Below are positions 44,522-53,365 of a DNA stretch of 64,000 nucleotides, in pieces. Each line of letters opens with the position of its first letter. Position 1 is the first letter of the stretch. Where the stretch lies: contig JBAXOB010000006.1 in the NCBI GenBank assembly GCA_037133475.1, positions 62,001 to 126,000 of the forward strand. The letters run 5' to 3'. The DNA comes from CAIVAT01 sp037133475 (lineage in GTDB: Bacteria; Bacteroidota; Bacteroidia; Bacteroidales; FEN-979). The position numbers and the translations under genes are program-made. Below the pieces are notes generated by a model that did no database searches, was not told where the DNA came from, and was given only the letters and a program-made list of their open reading frames with translations.

Positions 44522-45604
44522 TTACAAAGGTACAAAATTCGGTTTAAACTGCTGTACTAATTTCAACGAGAGGTCGAGGAAGAGGGTCGGGCCATGGGCA
44601 TTTCTTTCAATGTGGTAGATGGCGTCGTTGAACAGGCTGTTGAATGCAATGAGTTTATCATACGGGATAAGGGGAGGAAATTGCATGAAGAAGAGCAATT
44701 CCTCGCCCTCGGCTCCCGGGGGAAGCTGCCCGCGGTAGTTCACCGTGGCGCATTGACCGATAATTTTCAGCACATAGATCAGGAAACTCTTTTGTTTCTC
44801 CCTGCCGCCTTTCGTGATTTCTGTCGAAAAGCTGATCAATTCAGGGATCCTGGCTGCATAACAATTTCTCAGCCAGCCTCTCATGGCAAAGAAGTGAACC
44901 GATTCATCTTCAGCAGGAGCTCTCCGGGCAACGTCCGACCTGGGGATCCTCACCATCAGCGTGCGCGAAAGGATCGTCCTGATGATCTGGTCGGGTTCCT
45001 CTGAAATCAGGATAAAGAGGGTTTTGTCGGGGGGTTCTTCCAGGATCTTCAGGATTTTCGGGGCTACAGCATAATACAGTTTTTCGACCATCCAGAGGAT
45101 CATCACCTTGTAATCGGATTCATAGCTTTTATAACTCAGCGTGGTGATAATTTCGGTGCAGTCGTCCTTGTTGATAATGCCCTGCTTGTTTTCAATCCCC
45201 ATCGCCTCATACCAGCTCTGCAACCCGCCGCCGAAGTTGTTTTCCAACAGGAAATTCCGCCATTCCGTGATAAAATATTTGCTTTGCGGCTTGGCTACCT
45301 TTTTCGTTGAAGAAATCGGGAAGATAAAGTGAAGGTCGGGATGAGCCAGTTTCTGGTATTTCACGCAGGAGGGACAGATGCCGCATGAATCCAGTTCATC
45401 CTCCGGGTTGTGGCGGACGGCCGTGGGAGCAGGCAGCCTGCGGCCGGTACAGTTGATAAACTGGGCATAGGCAATGGCCAGGGCGAGCTTGCTGCTCTCT
45501 TCGGGCCCGTAAAACAGCTGCGCATGGCTCACCCGCTGGTCCAGTACCGTTTGGATCAGCTGTCGTTTAATCTCCTTGTTTCCCTCTATTTCGCTGAATT
45601 TCAT
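44522..45604 (-). CDS. holB: DNA polymerase III delta' subunit
   Basis: A 360-residue clamp-loader subunit. It begins MKFSEIEGNKEIKRQL and has the zinc-binding motif CGICPSC with KYQKLAHPDLHFI. The Walker A position is degenerate (YGPEESSKLALA), as is normal for delta', which does not hydrolyse ATP. The frame runs upstream to 45682, but a promoter at 45654-45683 covers that part, so ATG 45604 is the start. First gene of a five-gene operon. Confidence 0.93.
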   Translation of the reverse strand: MKFSEIEGNKEIKRQLIQTVLDQRVSHAQLFYGPEESSKLALAIAYAQFINCTGRRLPAPTAVRHNPEDELDSCGICPSCVKYQKLAHPDLHFIFPISSTKKVAKPQSKYFITEWRNFLLENNFGGGLQSWYEAMGIENKQGIINKDDCTEIITTLSYKSYESDYKVMILWMVEKLYYAVAPKILKILEEPPDKTLFILISEEPDQIIRTILSRTLMVRIPRSDVARRAPAEDESVHFFAMRGWLRNCYAARIPELISFSTEITKGGREKQKSFLIYVLKIIGQCATVNYRGQLPPGAEGEELLFFMQFPPLIPYDKLIAFNSLFNDAIYHIERNAHGPTLFLDLSLKLVQQFKPNFVPL

Positions 45605-45653
45605 GACTCGTTTTTGCCGGGGTACACCTAACCTGTCTTCAGGATTATGTCTG

Positions 45654-45683
45654 CAAAAATAGCTTTTTTCCTTGTCCGGCAAA
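45654..45683 (-). promoter_or_regulatory. Promoter of the holB-ricT-gldH-PBP-mutS2 operon
   Basis: Minus strand: TTTG (45680-45683), 18-nt spacer, TATTTTTG (45654-45661). Leader of about 43 nt before ATG 45604. Confidence 0.6.
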
Positions 45684-45770
45684 CCGGGTCACCGGATAAT
45701 CAGTTTTTCTGCCTTCCCGCGCCGGCAGGATGGTGCAAACAGCGGATCAAGATGGATTTCCGGGCGAATT

Positions 45771-45826
45771 CACATTTCACATTTCGCATTTTTTTTAAAT
45801 GTGAGATGTGAAATGTGAGATCTGAA
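45771..45826. repeat. Heptamer array B (words CACATTT / ATGTGAA)
   Basis: CACATTT, CACATTT, CGCATTT, a T-rich unit, then ATGTGAG, ATGTGAA, ATGTGAG, ATCTGAA, all in exact 7-bp steps. The two halves are inverted with respect to each other and would fold into a long imperfect hairpin. Confidence 0.75.
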
Positions 45827-45841
45827 ATTCCGACGGATCCC

Positions 45842-46015
45842 TTACTGCCAGAAAATTTCAGGGATTGTAAGATGGACAGAATCCCCGCTGAGCAAAACAG
45901 GTTTGGCAACCAGCGAGAGGGAACGAACGGCGTATTTAAGCTTCTTCCTCTTTTTACCTGTGAAAAAGATCTTTGAATCAATTTCGACGACGTGAAACCG
46001 GAGCATAGTTTCCAT
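45842..46015 (-). CDS. Possible small basic protein
   Basis: A 57-residue frame from ATG 46015 in an otherwise empty 440-base gap. The product is basic with alternating beta-prone segments (LRFHVVEIDSKIFF, KKRKKLKYAVRSL). It does not resemble any family I recognise. No consensus promoter precedes it, and it may be a chance frame. The heptamer array B lies just downstream. Confidence 0.3.
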   Translation of the reverse strand: METMLRFHVVEIDSKIFFTGKKRKKLKYAVRSLSLVAKPVLLSGDSVHLTIPEIFWQ

Positions 46016-46121
46016 GACTTTTTTATGTTTAATCCGGTTAAACGCAAAAAAGTAATCTGGAAAACTGCAAAAGTTATGAACAGAACCTGGAAATTTTCTG
46101 CCCGTTGTTATTTCTGAAAGG

Positions 46122-46862
46122 TTAACTGACTTTGGCACAGAGGAATTCACGATTCATCCTGGCGATGTTTGAACGCGAGATCAGTTTGGGACATTCGGCT
46201 TCGCAGGCATAGGTGTTGGTACAGTTGCCAAAACCCAGTTCATCCATCGTTTTTACCATCTTTTTAACCCGTTCTTTGGCTTCAACCTGCCCCTGTGGCA
46301 AAAGGGCGAACTGGGAGATCTTTGCCGAGACGAAGAGCATGGCGGAGGCGTTTTTACAGGCGGCCACACAGGCACCGCAGCCGATACAGGCGGCGGCATC
46401 CATGGCCAGTTCCGAGTTTTCCTTGCCCACGAGGATATTGTTGGCTTCGGCGGCTCCGCCGGTATTCACCGATACATATCCACCCGCCTGGATGATCTTG
46501 TCAAAGGCGGAGCGGTCGACCATCAGGTCTTTGATCACAGGGAAGGGCCTGGCACGCCAGGGCTCGATAACGATGGTGTCGCCATCTTTGAATTTCCGCA
46601 TGTGGAGCTGACAGGCTGTTACGGCATCGTCGGGGCCATGGGGACGGCCGTTGATATATAAACTGCACATACCGCAAATCCCTTCCCGGCAGTCGTGGTC
46701 GAAAACCACGGGATCATCGTTCTTCCGGATAAGCTCCTCGTTCAGGATATCCAGCATTTCAAGGAATGAGCAGTTCGGTGAAATGTTGTCAAGGGGGTAA
46801 GTAACAAACTTTCCTGTGGATTTCGCATCCTTCTGTCTCCAGATTCTCAGCGTCAATTTCAT
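46122..46862 (-). CDS. sdhB: Succinate dehydrogenase/fumarate reductase iron-sulfur subunit
   Basis: A 246-residue Fe-S protein. From the ATG at 46862 the 2Fe-2S cysteines lie in CREGICGMC (about 58-66) and TACQL; the 4Fe-4S and 3Fe-4S sites are CIGCGACVAAC (about 159-169), CTNTYACEAECPK (about 214-225). A TTG three codons upstream is less likely as start. It carries electrons between the flavoprotein and the membrane cytochrome. Last gene of sdhCAB. Confidence 0.96.
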   Translation of the reverse strand: MKLTLRIWRQKDAKSTGKFVTYPLDNISPNCSFLEMLDILNEELIRKNDDPVVFDHDCREGICGMCSLYINGRPHGPDDAVTACQLHMRKFKDGDTIVIEPWRARPFPVIKDLMVDRSAFDKIIQAGGYVSVNTGGAAEANNILVGKENSELAMDAAACIGCGACVAACKNASAMLFVSAKISQFALLPQGQVEAKERVKKMVKTMDELGFGNCTNTYACEAECPKLISRSNIARMNREFLCAKVS

Positions 46863-46881
46863 ATTTTTCAACTGTTTAGAT

Positions 46882-46923
46882 CGTGAACCGTGACACGTGA
46901 CACCTAACCCGTGACCCGTGACC
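46882..46923. repeat. Heptamer array C1 (word CGTGACC)
   Basis: Six exact 7-bp steps: CGTGAAC, CGTGACA, CGTGACA, CCTAACC, CGTGACC, CGTGACC. It lies in the sdhA-sdhB spacer, about 20 bases upstream of the sdhB start on the mRNA. Confidence 0.8.
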
Positions 46924-46940
46924 TTGATGTTTTATTCTTA

Positions 46941-46975
46941 ATTCAATATTCGATATTCAATATTCAATATTCATT
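46941..46975. repeat. Heptamer array C2 (word ATTCAAT)
   Basis: Five exact 7-bp steps: ATTCAAT, ATTCGAT, ATTCAAT, ATTCAAT, ATTCATT. It lies 17 bases from array C1, but uses an unrelated word, and touches the sdhA stop codon. Confidence 0.8.
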
Positions 46976-46976
46976 T

Positions 46977-48914
46977 TTATTTATAAACCCTCTGTTTCAC
47001 CTCAATCTCCTCATAAACAAGATCTTCCTTATGAAGTTTAAACTCCCCTTCCGACACATATTCCCAGGCGGCAACGAATTTGTAATCGTCATCGTTACGC
47101 CTGCACTCACCCTCGTCGGTCTGGTATTCTTCGCGGAAATGGCCGCCGCAGCTTTCATTCCTGTTCAGGGCATCGTAAGCCAGGAGTTCGCCCAGCTCCA
47201 GGAAGTCGGCAACCCTGTTGGCTTTTTCGAGTTCCACATTCAGTTCGTTGATGGCGCCCGGAATCTTTACATCTTTCCAGAATTCAGCACGTAATTTGCG
47301 GATGAGTTCAATGGCCTTTTTCAGGCTTGCCTCGGTACGTCCCATGCCAACATATTCCCACATGATCTTGCCAAGTTCCTTATGGAACTGGTCAACCGAT
47401 TTGCCTCCCCTGACAGCCATCAGCTTATCGAGACGCGCCTGCACTGCCTTTTCAGCATCGGCGAATTCTGCCTTGTCGGTCGACATCCGTGCAACACGGA
47501 TCTCCCCGGCCAGGTAGTTCTGAATGGTATAAGGCAGCACGAAATAGCCGTCGGCCAGCCCCTGCATCAGCGCGGAGGCGCCCAGGCGGTTGGCCCCGTG
47601 GTCGGAGAAGTTGGCTTCGCCGGCAGCAAACAGGCCGGTAACGGTGGTTTGCAGTTCATAGTCAACCCAGGTGCCGCCCATGGTGTAATGCACGGCAGGA
47701 TAGATCATCATCGGGTTGACGTAAGGATTTTCATCCACGATCTTTTCATACATCTGGAACAGGTTGCCATATCGCTCCTCGATGACATGTTTCCCCAGCC
47801 GACCGATCGACTCCCTGAAATCGAGAAATACGGCCAGTCCCGTGGAGCCTACGCCGTAGCCGGCATCGCAGCGTTCCTTTGCTGCACGTGATGCCACGTC
47901 GCGGGGCACGAGGTTCCCGAAGGCCGGGTACCTGCGTTCCAGGAAATAGTCGCGGTTTTCTTCCGGGATATCATTTGCTTTCAGTTTGCCGTTCCGGTGT
48001 GCCTCGGCATCTTCCTTGTTTTTCGGGACCCAGATGCGGCCGTCGTTGCGAAGGCTTTCGCTCATAAGGGTCAGTTTCGACTGGTAATCGCCATGCACCG
48101 GGATACAGGTGGGATGGATCTGGGTAAAGCAGGGGTTGGCAAAGTAGGCGCCCTTTTTAAAAATCTGCCAGATGGCGCTGGCATTCGATCCCATCGCGTT
48201 GGTTGAAAGATAAAACACATTCCCGTAACCACCGGTGGCTACGACAACGGCATGACCGAAGTGACGTTCCAGCTTGCCGGTGATCAGGTCGCGGGCGATG
48301 ATGCCCCGGGCCTTTCCGTCGACAATCACCACGTCCATCATTTCATGGCGTTCGTAAAGTTTTACGGTTCCCAGTTTGATCTGGCGGCTGAGGGCGCCGT
48401 AGGAGCCCAGCAGCAACTGCTGCCCCGTTTGTCCTCGGGCAAAAAAGGTACGTGAAACCTGGGCCCCTCCAAAGGAGCGGTTTTCGAGCGATCCGCCGTA
48501 CTCACGGGCAAAGGGGACACCCTGGGCCACGCACTGGTCGATGATGTTGTTGCTGACCTCTGCCAGGCGGTAGACATTGGCTTCGCGGGCGCGGTAGTCA
48601 CCACCCTTGATGGTATCATAAAAGAGACGGTAGATGCTGTCGCCGTCGTTAGGGTAATTTTTTGCCGCATTGATCCCTCCCTGGGCAGCAATGCTGTGGG
48701 CACGCCGCGGGGAATCCTGGTAACAGAAAATCTTGACATTAAAGCCCATCTCCCCCAGCGATGCAGCCGCAGCTGAACCGGCCAGGCCTGTTCCGACGAT
48801 GATGATATCGAGTTTACGCTTGTTGCTGGGATTGACGAGGTTCTGATGATCCTTGTAATGGGTCCATTTGTTTGCCAGGGGACCCTTTGGAATCTTTGAA
48901 TTTAATTCAGCCAT
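46977..48914 (-). CDS. sdhA: Succinate dehydrogenase/fumarate reductase flavoprotein subunit
   Basis: A 645-residue flavoprotein. FAD-binding GTGLAGSAAAASLGEMG (about 41-57), the covalent-FAD histidine region RRAHSIAAQGGINAA, and the catalytic segment with HPTCIPV and RLGASAL are all in place. It interconverts succinate and fumarate on the cytoplasmic side of the inner membrane. The start is 5 nt from the sdhC stop. The long form matches Bacteroidota and epsilonproteobacterial-type enzymes. Confidence 0.97.
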   Translation of the reverse strand: MAELNSKIPKGPLANKWTHYKDHQNLVNPSNKRKLDIIIVGTGLAGSAAAASLGEMGFNVKIFCYQDSPRRAHSIAAQGGINAAKNYPNDGDSIYRLFYDTIKGGDYRAREANVYRLAEVSNNIIDQCVAQGVPFAREYGGSLENRSFGGAQVSRTFFARGQTGQQLLLGSYGALSRQIKLGTVKLYERHEMMDVVIVDGKARGIIARDLITGKLERHFGHAVVVATGGYGNVFYLSTNAMGSNASAIWQIFKKGAYFANPCFTQIHPTCIPVHGDYQSKLTLMSESLRNDGRIWVPKNKEDAEAHRNGKLKANDIPEENRDYFLERRYPAFGNLVPRDVASRAAKERCDAGYGVGSTGLAVFLDFRESIGRLGKHVIEERYGNLFQMYEKIVDENPYVNPMMIYPAVHYTMGGTWVDYELQTTVTGLFAAGEANFSDHGANRLGASALMQGLADGYFVLPYTIQNYLAGEIRVARMSTDKAEFADAEKAVQARLDKLMAVRGGKSVDQFHKELGKIMWEYVGMGRTEASLKKAIELIRKLRAEFWKDVKIPGAINELNVELEKANRVADFLELGELLAYDALNRNESCGGHFREEYQTDEGECRRNDDDYKFVAAWEYVSEGEFKLHKEDLVYEEIEVKQRVYK

Positions 48915-48919
48915 GATGA

Positions 48920-49591
48920 CTAACGGATAAGTAAAAAATAAATGGGTATGATGATAAATCCTAAAGGAACAATGATTGCATAAAAGGTGCCGAATCGCCT
49001 GATAAAGGTATTATAACGGGGATGGTTCATCCCGAGGGTCTGCCAGGCAGCCTGGAACGCCTGGTTCAGGTGAAAACCAAGCACGATGAACAATACGATG
49101 TAGAGGATGGAATAGACCGGCTTTGCAAAGAGCTCCTGGGCGATGATATAGAACCTGGGCTCCCCCCCGGCGGTGACATTCGGGTTGGCGACCCATCCCA
49201 GCTTGATGAAATAGAAATTCATAAAGTGAATGATCAGGAAGAGCAGTACGATACCCCCCGTGTAGATCATGTATTTCGACAGGATCGGGGTATAGGTCTT
49301 GTTTGAAACCATGTACCGCACCGGCCGGGCCATCCAGTTCTGCACCTGCAGGATGATCCCGAACAGGATGTGGATGATGAACCCGGCAAAGAGGCCGATT
49401 TCAAAAACCTTGACAACGTAGTTGGAGCCCATGAAATGGGCTGCGGCGGAAAACCAGGCGCCTCCGTCATCGCGCAACAGACACAGGTTGATACCAAGGT
49501 GAACCACCAGGAAGATCATCAGAAACAGACCCAGAAATGCCATCCAGATCTTTTTTGTGATCGAAGAAAAACGTAAAAAAGAGGAATTCAT
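48920..49591 (-). CDS. sdhC: Succinate dehydrogenase/fumarate reductase cytochrome b subunit
   Basis: A 223-residue protein with five transmembrane helices, the single-subunit di-heme cytochrome b type (FrdC/SdhC type B). Conserved membrane His residues are seen in VVHLGIN, AHFMGSN, IIHILFG, IIHFMNF and GFHLNQAF. It passes electrons between quinol/quinone and SdhB. First gene of the operon; a TAATTTTG octamer on the minus strand (49623-49630) is a possible -7 box, but its -33 box is not at the usual distance. Confidence 0.95.
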   Translation of the reverse strand: MNSSFLRFSSITKKIWMAFLGLFLMIFLVVHLGINLCLLRDDGGAWFSAAAHFMGSNYVVKVFEIGLFAGFIIHILFGIILQVQNWMARPVRYMVSNKTYTPILSKYMIYTGGIVLLFLIIHFMNFYFIKLGWVANPNVTAGGEPRFYIIAQELFAKPVYSILYIVLFIVLGFHLNQAFQAAWQTLGMNHPRYNTFIRRFGTFYAIIVPLGFIIIPIYFLLIR

Positions 49592-49695
49592 AACAAGCTT
49601 TTAATATATTTGTTCGTTGTTTCAAAATTAGGACGAAATTTATATCAAAAAAGAAATTCACATAAAATTTTCACAATTCAAATCCATTCTAAATT

Positions 49696-51081
49696 ATGTT
49701 CCCAGCTACAGTTTACGGCGATCGCCGCAAAAAACTCCGTGACGAACTCTCCGGCGGCCTGATTTTATTTCTTGGCAACCAGGAGGTTCCCTTCAATTAC
49801 CCCGCCAATACCTATTCGTTTCGCCAGGACAGCAACTTCTCTTACTTTTTCGGGCTGGATCATCCCGACCTTGCCGGCATCATGGACCTGGATGAAGGGA
49901 CTGATTTTATCTTCGGCAATGATGTGGATATTGACGACATTATCTGGATGGGAGTCCAGCCAACGATAAAGGAGCAGGCCGCCAAAGCCGGTGTCGGAAA
50001 CACCGCACCGCTTGCAGGATTGAATGACCTGATAAAGCGCGCACTGTCGGCCGGTCGTAAGATCCATTATGCGCCGCCCTACCGCGGGGAGACGATCCTG
50101 TGGCTTTCCGACCTCTTGGCGATTCCCCATCCTGAACTCAAGGCGAATGCTTCGGAAAAACTGATCAGGGCGATCATCAAGCTGAGGATGAAAAAGGACC
50201 CAATCGAGGTGGCTGAGATTGAAAAGATGGTGGATGTCGCCTGGAAGATGCATACCACCGGGATGAAAATGGCAAAAGCCGGCGTGGTTGAACGCGAAAT
50301 CGCAGGTACCATCGAAGGCATCGCCCTTTCAAACTGCGGGCCGGTCTCCTTCCCGGTAATCCTCTCCATCAATGGTCAGACCCTGCACAACCATTACCAT
50401 GGCAACACCCTTGCCGAGGGCAGGATGCTGGTCATCGACGCCGGCTGTGAGAACGATCTCCATTATGCCAGCGATATCACCCGTACGGTGCCGGTTGGAG
50501 GGAAGTTCAATCCGCGCCAGAGGGGGATTTACGAAGTGGTACTGAATGCGAACCTGGTGGCCGCAAAAGCCGTAAAACCGGGCGTCCCCTTTAAGGAGAT
50601 CCATATGCTGGCGGCAACCGAGATTGCCAAAGGTCTCACCAGGCTGGGAATCATGAAGGGCGACCCGGCAGAAGCCGCGCTGAAAGGTGCACATACCCTG
50701 TTCTTCCCTCACGGGCTCGGACATCCCCTCGGGCTGGATGTTCACGATCTCGAAGGAATGGGTGAAAACCTGATCGGGTATGACGACGAGGTGCAGCGCA
50801 GCAAGGAGTTCGGACTGGCTTTCCTGCGTTTCGGCCGGAAACTGCAGGAGGGATTCGTGATGACCATCGAACCCGGGATCTATTTTATCCCGGAACTGAT
50901 CGATATCTGGAAGGCTGAAAACAAACTGTCTGAGTTCATCAACTACGACATTGTCGAAACCTATAAGGATTTTGGCGGTATACGCATCGAGGATGATGTG
51001 CTGGTCACTGCCGACGGTTATCGCGTACTTGGAAAACCCATTCCCAAAACCGTCGAGGAGATCGAGAAACTAATGGAATAA
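49696..51081 (+). CDS. pepP: Xaa-Pro aminopeptidase (aminopeptidase P, M24)
   Basis: A 461-residue metallopeptidase. N-terminal creatinase-like domain (about 1-160), then the pita-bread fold with metal ligands in VIDAGCENDLHYASDITRTVP, FPHGLGHPLGLDVHD, IEPGIYF and RIEDDVLV. It removes N-terminal residues before proline in the cytoplasm. Monocistronic; a strong terminator hairpin follows. Confidence 0.95.
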   Translation: MFPATVYGDRRKKLRDELSGGLILFLGNQEVPFNYPANTYSFRQDSNFSYFFGLDHPDLAGIMDLDEGTDFIFGNDVDIDDIIWMGVQPTIKEQAAKAGVGNTAPLAGLNDLIKRALSAGRKIHYAPPYRGETILWLSDLLAIPHPELKANASEKLIRAIIKLRMKKDPIEVAEIEKMVDVAWKMHTTGMKMAKAGVVEREIAGTIEGIALSNCGPVSFPVILSINGQTLHNHYHGNTLAEGRMLVIDAGCENDLHYASDITRTVPVGGKFNPRQRGIYEVVLNANLVAAKAVKPGVPFKEIHMLAATEIAKGLTRLGIMKGDPAEAALKGAHTLFFPHGLGHPLGLDVHDLEGMGENLIGYDDEVQRSKEFGLAFLRFGRKLQEGFVMTIEPGIYFIPELIDIWKAENKLSEFINYDIVETYKDFGGIRIEDDVLVTADGYRVLGKPIPKTVEEIEKLME

Positions 51082-51093
51082 TCATTGCAGGTT

Positions 51094-51134
51094 TGACCGG
51101 CAGCAGCGAATTCGTCGCTGCTGCCGGTCATTTT
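51094..51134 (+). terminator. Terminator of pepP
   Basis: A 16-bp perfect GC-rich stem (51094-51109 with 51115-51130) with a 5-nt loop and a TTTT run. Confidence 0.85.
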
Positions 51135-51159
51135 GCTTTCTTTGGCCTAACAAGTTCAT

Positions 51160-51951
51160 ATGGAAACCATTAAATTTCAGAAAAAGAGCATCGCCTACAC
51201 CGATGAAGGTGCAGGAAAGGTGATCGTGCTGCTTCATGGGTTCACCGAATCTTCCAGGATCTGGCAAAGCTTCTCGAAGAAGCTGTCGTCCAAATACAGG
51301 GTAATCGCCATCGACCTGCCGGGTCATGGTAAAAGCGCTGTCTATGGCGTTGTTCATTCCATGGAATTCATGGCCGATGCAGTATTCGCGGTGTTGAAAA
51401 AGCTGAAAACCCCGAAATGCCTGATGGCGGGTCATTCGATGGGTGGCTATGTTACCCTCGCCTTTGCGAAGAAACACCCGGAGCGGCTCAGGGGGATATG
51501 CCTGTTTCATTCGCACTGTTTTGCCGACACTTCGGCGGAACAGTCAAACCGGAACAGGACCATCGGCATTATCAGCCAGGACAAGTTCAACTACCTGGCA
51601 CAGTTTGTTCCCAGTCTTTTTCCGGTTGAGGTTCATAAGAAACTTTCCAAGGTGATACACGGGATGATCCAGCTGGCCGCGAAGATGGAGAAGGAGGGGC
51701 TGATTGCTGCGCTCGAAGGTATGAAAAACAGGGAGGACCATTCGGAGCTGCTTAAAAATACGCAGTTGCCGGTATTGTTCATCCTGGGGTTGAAGGATAC
51801 CCGGGTGCCTGTTGCCAGGATCTGGGAGATGATCTCCCTGCCTGTTGTATGTGATTCCCTCCTGCTGAGAAACGTGGGGCATATGGGTTACGTGGAGGAG
51901 CCCGGTCTAACCTATGAGGCGCTGGCCGGGTTTGCAAGGAGGGTGCTGTAG
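51160..51951 (+). CDS. Alpha/beta hydrolase
   Basis: A 263-residue serine hydrolase. The oxyanion motif LLHGFTES, nucleophile elbow GHSMGG (Ser93), an acidic residue in LGLKDTRVP (about 213) and His in VGHMGY (about 244) form the triad. It resembles esterases and MenH-like enzymes, but no menaquinone gene is nearby. A TTTCTTTG octamer right after the pepP terminator may be its -7 box. Substrate unknown. Confidence 0.85.
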   Translation: METIKFQKKSIAYTDEGAGKVIVLLHGFTESSRIWQSFSKKLSSKYRVIAIDLPGHGKSAVYGVVHSMEFMADAVFAVLKKLKTPKCLMAGHSMGGYVTLAFAKKHPERLRGICLFHSHCFADTSAEQSNRNRTIGIISQDKFNYLAQFVPSLFPVEVHKKLSKVIHGMIQLAAKMEKEGLIAALEGMKNREDHSELLKNTQLPVLFILGLKDTRVPVARIWEMISLPVVCDSLLLRNVGHMGYVEEPGLTYEALAGFARRVL

Positions 51952-51957
51952 ATTTTT

Positions 51958-52030
51958 GATGTGCTGATGTGCTGATGTGCTGATGTGCGGATGTGCGGAT
52001 GTGCTGATTAATGATGTGCTGATGGGTTGG
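51958..52030. repeat. Octamer array D (word GATGTGCT)
   Basis: GATGTGCT three times, GATGTGCG twice, GATGTGCT, one 7-bp unit, GATGTGCT and a degenerate last unit. It fills the space between the convergent hydrolase and nadD genes. Confidence 0.8.
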
Positions 52031-52047
52031 GGGCGGGCCAGGGAATT

Positions 52048-52635
52048 TCAGGGGGTGTAGAAGTGCATTTCATCAATATATTTCCAGATTTTGTCGGGTA
52101 GGAAATAGCGCATGTTTTTATGTTCGGCGATTCCTTTCCTGATAAAGGAGGAGGAGATGGTGATCAGCGGGGCATTGACCATTTTTACCGAGGGGTGGTG
52201 GTCGAACCTTCCCGGTTGGGTATCGGGGCGGGGATAGCAGTAAACAGGATACTGCCGGAGCAACTCCTCATGGTTTTTCCACTTGTGAAAGGTCGCAAGA
52301 TTGTCGCTGCCGGCAATCAGCACAAATTCTTTCCCGGGATATTTCTCCGACAGGTAGGTAAGCGTATCAATGGTATAGGAGGGTTGCGGAAGCCTGAACT
52401 CGATATTGGAGGATTTAAACCTGGGATCATCTTCGATAGCCAGGTTTACCATGGTAAGACGGTGATAATCGGCCAGCAGCGTCGATTTTTCCTTTAACGG
52501 GTTATGGGGTGAAACGACAAACCACACCTGGTCAAGGCCTGCATATTCGACCATATAGGAGGCAATCATCAGGTGCCCGCAATGGATTGGATTGAAGGAG
52601 CCGAAGAAGAGGCCTGTTCTGGAAGGTGGGGGCAT
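52048..52635 (-). CDS. nadD: Nicotinate-nucleotide adenylyltransferase
   Basis: A 195-residue nucleotidyltransferase that makes deamido-NAD from nicotinate mononucleotide and ATP. GLFFGSFNPIHCGH (8-21) is the HxGH-bearing nucleotide-binding site; SSSFIRKGI is the C-terminal ISSTxxR-like motif. Third gene of a yicC-gmk-nadD series, a common Bacteroidota order. Confidence 0.95.
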   Translation of the reverse strand: MPPPSRTGLFFGSFNPIHCGHLMIASYMVEYAGLDQVWFVVSPHNPLKEKSTLLADYHRLTMVNLAIEDDPRFKSSNIEFRLPQPSYTIDTLTYLSEKYPGKEFVLIAGSDNLATFHKWKNHEELLRQYPVYCYPRPDTQPGRFDHHPSVKMVNAPLITISSSFIRKGIAEHKNMRYFLPDKIWKYIDEMHFYTP

Positions 52636-52674
52636 CCGGGTCTTTTTTTGTTGGGACTGGTGATTCGGATAAGG

Positions 52675-53241
52675 TTACCGGTCTAAAAAACCGTTAACCA
52701 TGGTTACGATTTCAATGCATTTTATTTTCAGGTCATCATTGATGACGATCCTATCAAACCGGGAGGCGAAATTCAGTTCGTAGGCAGCTTTATCAACTCT
52801 TTTCCGCAGGGTATCTTCCGATTCTGTTGCGCGGTTCCTTAAACGGTTTTCAAGTTCTTCAATCGAAGGGGGCTGGATGAAAATGGCCAGTCCGTCGGGG
52901 CCAAAGTATTGTTTTAAGTTTAGCCCGCCTACCACATCCACGTCGAAAATAGGCGTTTTTCCCTCCGACCAGATCCGGTCCATCTCCGATTTCAGGGTGC
53001 CGTAAAAGCTGCCCGGATACACCTCCTGCCATTCAACAAAATCGTCGAGGGCGATTTTCTCCTTAAACTGTCCGGCGGAGATAAAATAGTAATCCCTGCC
53101 GTCTGTTTCCTCTTTCCGCCGGGCCCGGCTGCAGGCTGAAACAGAAAATGCAAGCCGCGGAATCGCTGACAGCAGATGTTTAACGATAGTGGTTTTCCCC
53201 GCTCCTGACGGCGCAGAAACGATAATCGCCTTTCCCTGCAT
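52675..53241 (-). CDS. gmk: Guanylate kinase
   Basis: A 188-residue kinase that phosphorylates GMP. P-loop SAPSGAGKTT (9-18); GMP-binding residues in SVSACSRARRKEETDGRDYYF and VDVVGGLNLKQYF. It follows yicC after a spacer filled by array E and precedes nadD by 39 nt. Confidence 0.97.
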   Translation of the reverse strand: MQGKAIIVSAPSGAGKTTIVKHLLSAIPRLAFSVSACSRARRKEETDGRDYYFISAGQFKEKIALDDFVEWQEVYPGSFYGTLKSEMDRIWSEGKTPIFDVDVVGGLNLKQYFGPDGLAIFIQPPSIEELENRLRNRATESEDTLRKRVDKAAYELNFASRFDRIVINDDLKIKCIEIVTMVNGFLDR

Positions 53242-53365
53242 AACCCTGAGTTTTTATTTTTTATTTGTTAATACTCCCCTTTACCCTCCTGTCCAGCCCC
53301 CGTCCATACCTCAACCTCCCCCAGGAACTCCGAATCACTTTCTGCCAACCCTGCCGAAATTTTCC

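Noticed and set aside
45700..46047. A 115-codon leftward frame across array B
   Set aside because: It reads through the heptamer hairpin and the holB upstream region, with no protein-like pattern.
49605..49612. TATATTTG as a pepP promoter
   Set aside because: No -33 box is found at the right distance and the leader would be unusually long compared with neighbours.
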